Notes under the pieces: model-generated
The model's database searches: none
Told to the model about the DNA's origin: nothing
The model's input: only the letters and a program-made list of their open reading frames with translations
Shown here: positions 58,401 to 64,000 of the stretch, in pieces
Layout of the letters: each line of letters starts with the position of its first letter
How positions within the stretch are numbered: the stretch's first letter is position 1
Origin: Kappaphycus alvarezii
Lineage: Eukaryota > Rhodophyta > Florideophyceae > Gigartinales > Solieriaceae
Assembly (NCBI GenBank): GCA_002205965.3
Contig: NADL03000594.1
Location: 1,860,001 to 1,924,000 of the forward strand
Length of the DNA: 64,000 nucleotides
Direction: 5' to 3'
Made by a program: the position numbers and the translations under genes

Positions 58401-59570
58401 GAAAGAACTCCAAAAACTTCGCTGCTCCTTCAAGAGAAAAATGTCCACGGGAGGCTAGCGCGCTGGTTAGATTTCCCGGCTGAATACGAGTTTGAGGTCG
58501 AGTACCGTCCTGGAATTGGAAACAGCGCTGCCACCTACATTTCGCGAGTGTTACCGGCCGACTTTCAACCTGCAACGGATGCTTGCGAAGTTGATTTGGT
58601 TGCCACTGTATGTTTCTTCGATACCACCGCCAGAAAGACGTCATTGGAGCCTCATTTAATCGAGGTGGCCAGTTACATCTAAGGGCATAAGATTTCGGAG
58701 CAGAATCCTATGAAACATCGCTCGATTATGAGTGCGGGGAAATATTTCATGCTTTGGGAAGTCAAATTGCTGAGAAGCACAAAGAACGGGCTCTGCTCTA
58801 TCCCTGCTATTAAAAATAGGGCAGGGATTTTGAGGACCTTCCATGGTGAGGTCGGGCACCGTAACAAGGAGGCTACGAACAAATTCATCCTGGACCGATA
58901 CTGGTGGCCGCAGTTACATCGAGACATTCTTGAATACGTTAAAAGTTGTGAGAGATGCCAGAAGACCAAGCCGCTGATTCCATATCGAACGACGCTAAAC
59001 ATCCCCCTAGCAATTATATTTGAGACATTCTCGATCGATTTCGCGGGACTATTCCCGAAGAACGGTAGCGAAAGTAAATACCTGCTCATCGCAGTCGAGT
59101 ATCTTACCGGTTGGACAATCGTTGCAGCAACCGGGGACTCTTTGGCAGAAGTCGTCATCAGATTCATGAGGAGGAAGCAATATCTTTAGTAAGTCCCCGA
59201 AAACTATTGTATCCGATAGCGCAGGATGCTTTGCCGCTACCGTCCTCGTTGAAATCATGAGAAGGAATAGCATAGAATGGAATACCGTAGTGGCCTACGC
59301 CCGATGTCGAATGGTCGTGCCGAAAGAATGGTTCGTACCATCAAGACGGCACTCAAAAAGATGGGGCGGACTGATAAAGATGCCTGCCTCGCGTTCTGTA
59401 TAGCTACATTCGTCATCCTTTGGTACCTCGCCGTGCGAGTTGATGTTGGAAGTATATCCGAGGATGAATCTATCCGACACTCCGTCAGTGGTTTCAAATG
59501 CGTCAGACAGGCATCGATGCCTGCGAATTTTGGCCGCGATGGCCCAAGAGACGACAATAATTGACATGCA
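55440..59570 (+). mobile_element. Third Ty3/gypsy fossil, broken
   Basis: Parts in order: gag-like (about 55500-56300), an aspartic protease region (about 56600-57000), reverse transcriptase (about 57200-57960), RNase H (58000-58650) and integrase (58680-59560, zinc-binding end plus core). The order fits gypsy. LTRs were not found, so the ends are those of the recognisable coding part. It is heavily broken, with about ten or more breaks, and is probably at least as old as the copy at 36351. Its sequence differs from both other gypsy fossils. Confidence 0.7.
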
Positions 59571-62500
59571 GGTGCGACGTAATAGCAATAGTGGAGACGC
59601 ATGGGGTTAAAAAAATTCGGTGTGGGAGAATGAGTCCAAGTCGCAGGTGGACAGGTCTTAGCGTCCGAAGTCAAGCGGCCCGCGTTTCGTTCCCGTTTCT
59701 TCAGTCCTTGTCGAGTCTAGAAGGCTTCTCACCGCGTAACTGGGTGACTTCGTATGGTTTGCGTCACTCTGGACAGGCTATTCACGCGAGAAGGTTGATT
59801 CCATACATTATGAGTCAGATTCATCTTCATAATTGGCCACCCATGGAGAGTGCAAAGTTATAGTATTTTATTCGAATTTATTTATCATGTTTCTTCCCAT
59901 TCTTTAATTCTGTGCATGAGAAAATATAGTCTGTAATTATATTTTCTCCTATTAATCGTCGTCTACGTGCTACCAGTTGAAGGTAGCAGAGGACGTGTAG
60001 ATGTGCATCATGATTTAATGGAATAGCGCAAGGAGCTCGATGAGTTATGCACATCCACAGAGCGGCTTCCTAACTGAGATCCGCATGGCGCAATTCAAGT
60101 GTATAATAATCTAAGAACAAGTGGCTCTATCGCTCCCACGCGGACCATATTCGTGCGTCGATATATGTGGAATGTTGGGATCTGAGTCGACCGATCACTG
60201 TAGCGACGTAAATTCTGCGAGCGAGTGAACGAGGAAAGCCTGCTATCCAATCAAGACTGAGACCATGCAGAACGTCGGAGCGGAGACTTCTTTTCGATGA
60301 TTTGCGTGAGAATCCCTCGTTGTGGATTCGACTAAGGACGACCAAGCCTGAGAAAATCTCATCGAGATCCTTCTGAACATCAGCAGAAGAGATGCGACGT
60401 GCCTTGAGCCCCAGACAGGAGACAGCAGCTTTTTCACGTTCCTAGTCTTCATTCCAGTATTTTTCTGCTCTCTCCGACCCGAGAAGAAGTTTAACTGTGT
60501 GCTCTATCGCCGCTTGCATGCAGCGTCCTTCGAAACCTCTTTTAAATTCGGGGCACCGCGAAGGAAGTATCTTAGCATCATAGTCGAGGGAGCGCGCGAC
60601 ATAGGATATTGCATTGTGTAGAAGTTGTCAGGGTTTCGTTGGCATCAATTGTCGATCGCCAAAATATATCCTACCTTTGCGCTTATTTTTCTACCGAAAA
60701 GCTTGTCGATGCGCAAACCGTCTCTCTTCTCCTTATTCGATTTTCGCTTCGTTGGAGCACTTTCGCCATACTCTGGATTAAATTCTTTAAAGGAAAATGT
60801 ATACATGTCAATGGGATGTTCCTCTTGAATAGAGGCATCGACAACGAAGTATATCTCAGAAGCTCAGTCCTCCAAATGACATCCGAAATGACCCATGGCG
60901 GATCCTCCGGACAGTATTCTTGTGTGATTGTGTGCACTTCAGCGACTCTTTGAGGCCAAACTGGGATGCTTCGCCGCTATCCAAACCTAAAATTAGTTTC
61001 AGGCAAGAGACGAATTTGATAATGTTCGATCCGAAGAGAGTGAGACCTTCGCGTACGATAGGATGACAGAAAATGGTTCCATGGCAAAGGTAACTTCAAG
61101 ACGCCGCTTCTCAATGCTTTTGCAAACTTCGGGGCCCCTTCTCAGCTTAAGAACATCTGATCGATTAGTAAAAGAAACTACTTTCTTTCGTTTCACGCAG
61201 CGATCCAAACTAGATACCAAGGAGTTGTAGAGGCGAAAGTTGGTAGTTAAATTCGGAGCCAAAACCGGCTTGGCTTCTTATTAGGGGACCATAGCGGCCA
61301 GATGGGTATAATTCCTATTGGACGAGGTTAGAACTATCTGAAACGGTGTGATAAGTAAATTTAATGTCTTCCAAGTAACAAGTATCAATACTAGAGGTTA
61401 GTTACGTCTAAATGTGGCCAAATAAGCGGCTTTCAACTGTAGAAATATCAGGTCCAAATTTAGATTCCAGTACTCCGGAATGGGCCGCCTTTATCCTCCT
61501 GGAGTTTACAGTACGAAGATCAATGGTCATTGACAGTCGACATAAATTTTGTTACTGTGCAGTTTTTTACATTGCCTGCTGTTAGCTTGCTGTAAGCTTG
61601 ACTACCTCCGCGCCGCAATTCACGCCAAGTTCTTCCTGTCCGCTCCGACGCTTACGCGGTAATAGTCAAGCCAGCTAGAGAACTCGTAAAAATCGCCACC
61701 TTCAGCACAGTTCGACGAGGCGAAACTACCATCAACCATTACCGCAGATTATTGTAAGCCCTCTCATCTCCATTATGCAGCTGTGTATCGCTAATCCTTT
61801 TATTTCACATCCCCTGAACCTTGGAGTCCCATCCCTGCTAGCCGATCATAATAAAAAAGCAATACTATATTTTAATATACCACTAGCTCAATAGTGAGTA
61901 AGGGAATATCCCTCGGCGTGTAAATTTGAAGTTTAACAGAAATGTACATGTATCCTCGCCCGCCGCTTACCCCTCTAGTTTCCCTGTATAGATCTCCTCT
62001 TTTCAGCCGTAGACACTCCTACATCAAACGGCCGTTTCCGAATACCGCAATGCGTGTCCAATTCATCGCATCGTAGCGGATGCATGTGTACATGCAGTAT
62101 TGTTAACGCTATTCACATCTTAAAGTAGTGGTCGTATCCAGACTCGCCCCACCTCTACTTTGCTCACATTATAGCCCATAGTCCACAAAGCCTGCCAAAG
62201 AAGTTCTCCAATATAACTTGATCCGACGAAACACCGTCGTTGCGCTCCTGTTCACTTCTTTATAAATTTCAATTCGGAGTTTCTTTTACAGCAACACAAC
62301 ACCCATAATTTCACAAATACCTTGATACCCCTTATCAGCCAATACAGCCCACAAATGCGGCTGCTCCTCCGAGAGATCCACCAAATCCTCCTTTGTCTCT
62401 TATATTTTCAGTATTTAATTCCCTTTTTTGAAAATCGTCAAAATTCGACATAGAACCTGGACAATTCTTTGTACATCATATTGAGATCCCATTCAGTTGA

Positions 62501-64000
62501 ACAGAAACTTCTGTTTTGAATCCAAAAAAACTTGTGCTTAGCGCTAAAATAAACCATTCCTTCCTACAAACTACCACGTTTATACACACCTGCTGAAATG
62601 TTACATCTGTAGCGTACGTAGCACAACCATAGTATCTGACTATAGTACCATCTTTCGTAAGCGTTTCCCTGCCAAATTGTCCACCAACTGACTCCACTGC
62701 TACTTCAAACATAAAGCCACTAATTGTTCAGACATACGGTCACTTAAGCTTTCGAATGACTGCTCCTTTCCTCCAAAACATCTGCCAGAAATCCCACTCT
62801 CCTCCATTCTTAAACACGGCAAATATTACAAAAGCACATCCTTTTCTCCTAACTCACTTTTGCGACCCCTTCCTACATTTCATCTTATTAGAAAAATTAG
62901 AAAAATCCCCTAAATATAACCAAACTCCTTAGGATCGAAGTTCTTCATCTTGAGAATCGCGTCGCTCCCATCAGTACGTAGGATCTGTCTAAAATTGGGC
63001 ATTTTGAGTCATTTTCCTCATCAGAGTCCGGTAAATCGTCCCCTTTATAGGCTTTGATGCTCACCCGCTCGCTCTATTGCAACCTCTAGTAGAAGAAGCC
63101 CATTTGAACCCTCGAGGATGCTTACTGGGCCGGGAGAGGGGGCGAGACGCTGTTATAGTGCTCTGCACGGAAAAAAGAGGCTTTTCGGGGCCCTGTGGGA
63201 TTTCGGGTCGAGGCATCGTGGGGAAGGCTACAATTTTGAGCACAGTCGGGAGTGTAGAGTGTTTGAACTGGTGCGAGTCTGCTTAAATTGGATAAAAGAC
63301 ATTTTCTCCACATTTGGCGATATTTCACCAGGCTGCCTTTTTCATTTCGAAATATTCTTATATCTCAGCAAATTTGCGCGTTTGTTTGATTTTTTGCCAA
63401 TTAAATCAGAAAATTTAAAATTTTTATGTACGGCTATATGTGTTTTATCACTAAAATTTACGCCAATAGAGTTTCGTATTTCATTTTCGTAAATACAGAA
63501 ACGAAGATAAGTGCGAAGCTCGCAAGTAGGTGTAATTTACGCGATAGGAAGTTCGTGGAACATCAGTAAGTACGAGAATGCATGAGCTGTGCAGTATTCA
63601 TTACCCTGATTATCCCCGTAACTCTAACGCCTTTGCTATTCCACTTCAGTCCAACAGCATGCCGTAACGCAACTATCAACTGGTAATAAAACGACAGAAA
63701 GCTCGACGAGCAGTCCAAACCGCCCAATTGGTCACAATCGCAGATGTTGAAGATGAGGTAACCGCTTTTGCACTCACGCAAGTTGAACTGATCAGAGCCG
63801 AAATCCGCCGGATATTTACCAGAGCTAAGAAATTTTCATAGATGTTTTATAAACTTAATGTCCTCAGTAATATGGAGTGCTACATTCGCTATATATTTGA
63901 TTATCGGGAGGCTCATCTGACTTCTCTCTTAAAATCTGTGCTTCGGATCATCATTTAAAAAAAGAAGCAGATACTTCTATGATAATATTACTTTATGATG
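59571..64000. other. Spacer without recognisable gene
   Basis: Minus-strand frames at 60127-61262 (66-87 codons each) are Arg/Lys/Ser-rich and run close together. They might be one decayed coding region, but I recognise no domain. 61.3-64.0 kb has short frames only. No tRNA, LTR pair or host gene is seen. Confidence 0.4.
59918..60000. repeat. Two consecutive hairpins
   Basis: The first is GAGAAAATATA / TATATTTTCTC (59918-59928 and 59938-59948). The second is TGCTACC / GGTAGCA (59968-59974 and 59982-59988), with partly matching outer arms CTAC...GTAG out to 60000. They lie about 350 bases beyond the gypsy integrase and could belong to its 3' untranslated part. Confidence 0.65.

Noticed and set aside
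60127-61262. Cluster of minus-strand frames as a coding gene
   Set aside because: Short, interrupted and without any domain I recognise. Noted only as spacer.
1-64000. A new multi-gene defence or biosynthetic system
   Set aside because: The host genes belong to unrelated general functions and everything else resembles known transposon families, so no gene set suggests a joint system.

Overview
The window is nuclear DNA from an intron-poor eukaryote. It holds a compact island of four or five host genes at about 12.1-26.6 kb. The rest is AT-rich spacer and layers of old transposable elements. I suspect a multicellular red alga (florideophyte type), because uninterrupted genes sit tens of bases apart next to LTR-element-rich spacer. 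This is an inference, and an oomycete-like genome is not excluded. I see no rRNA, intact tRNA, CRISPR array or bacterial operon.

Layout. 1-12.06 kb: spacer, strongly AT-rich in 2.2-9.4 kb, with palindromic GTACTGTACAGTAC motifs and one weak open frame. 12.1-19.4 kb: a PRL-type phosphatase, an unknown 195-residue charged protein, a convergent RRT8/EI24-like membrane protein and a mitochondrial GrpE co-chaperone. 19.4-26.2 kb (minus strand): one very large gene for a secreted, single-pass membrane protein with three malectin-like domains in Pro/Ser/Thr-rich linkers. 26.2-29.7 kb: its pyrimidine-rich leader, then a LINE fragment (zinc knuckle plus restriction-like endonuclease) between two inverted copies of a ~230-bp sequence. 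29.8-34.4 kb (minus): a broken Ty1/copia fossil. 36.35-41.54 kb (plus): a broken Ty3/gypsy fossil with clear LTRs and a 5-bp target duplication. 41.7-46.85 kb: an older gypsy fossil. 49.7-52.7 kb: a decayed piggyBac DNA transposon with palindrome-bearing inverted ends. 53.5-54.8 kb: a hAT-like transposase remnant. 55.4-59.6 kb: a third gypsy fossil. 59.6-64 kb: no recognisable gene.

The host genes are unrelated housekeeping or cell-surface functions: phosphatase signalling, mitochondrial Hsp70 nucleotide exchange, a membrane protein and a carbohydrate-binding surface protein. Nothing suggests a pathway cluster. Two of them, the phosphatase and the malectin protein, read through only if single-base slips are allowed, mostly at or beside short C or G runs. 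The other three are clean. This looks more like consensus error than gene death, but sequence alone cannot settle it.

The most unusual items are the giant three-malectin membrane protein, the recurrent palindrome ATGTACTGTACAGTACAT and its shorter cores (found in gene spacers and inside both LTRs of one gypsy fossil), the piggyBac relic whose ends carry the palindrome TGTACTCAATTGAGTACA, and the rearranged 3' end of the copia fossil. I found no convincing new multi-gene system.
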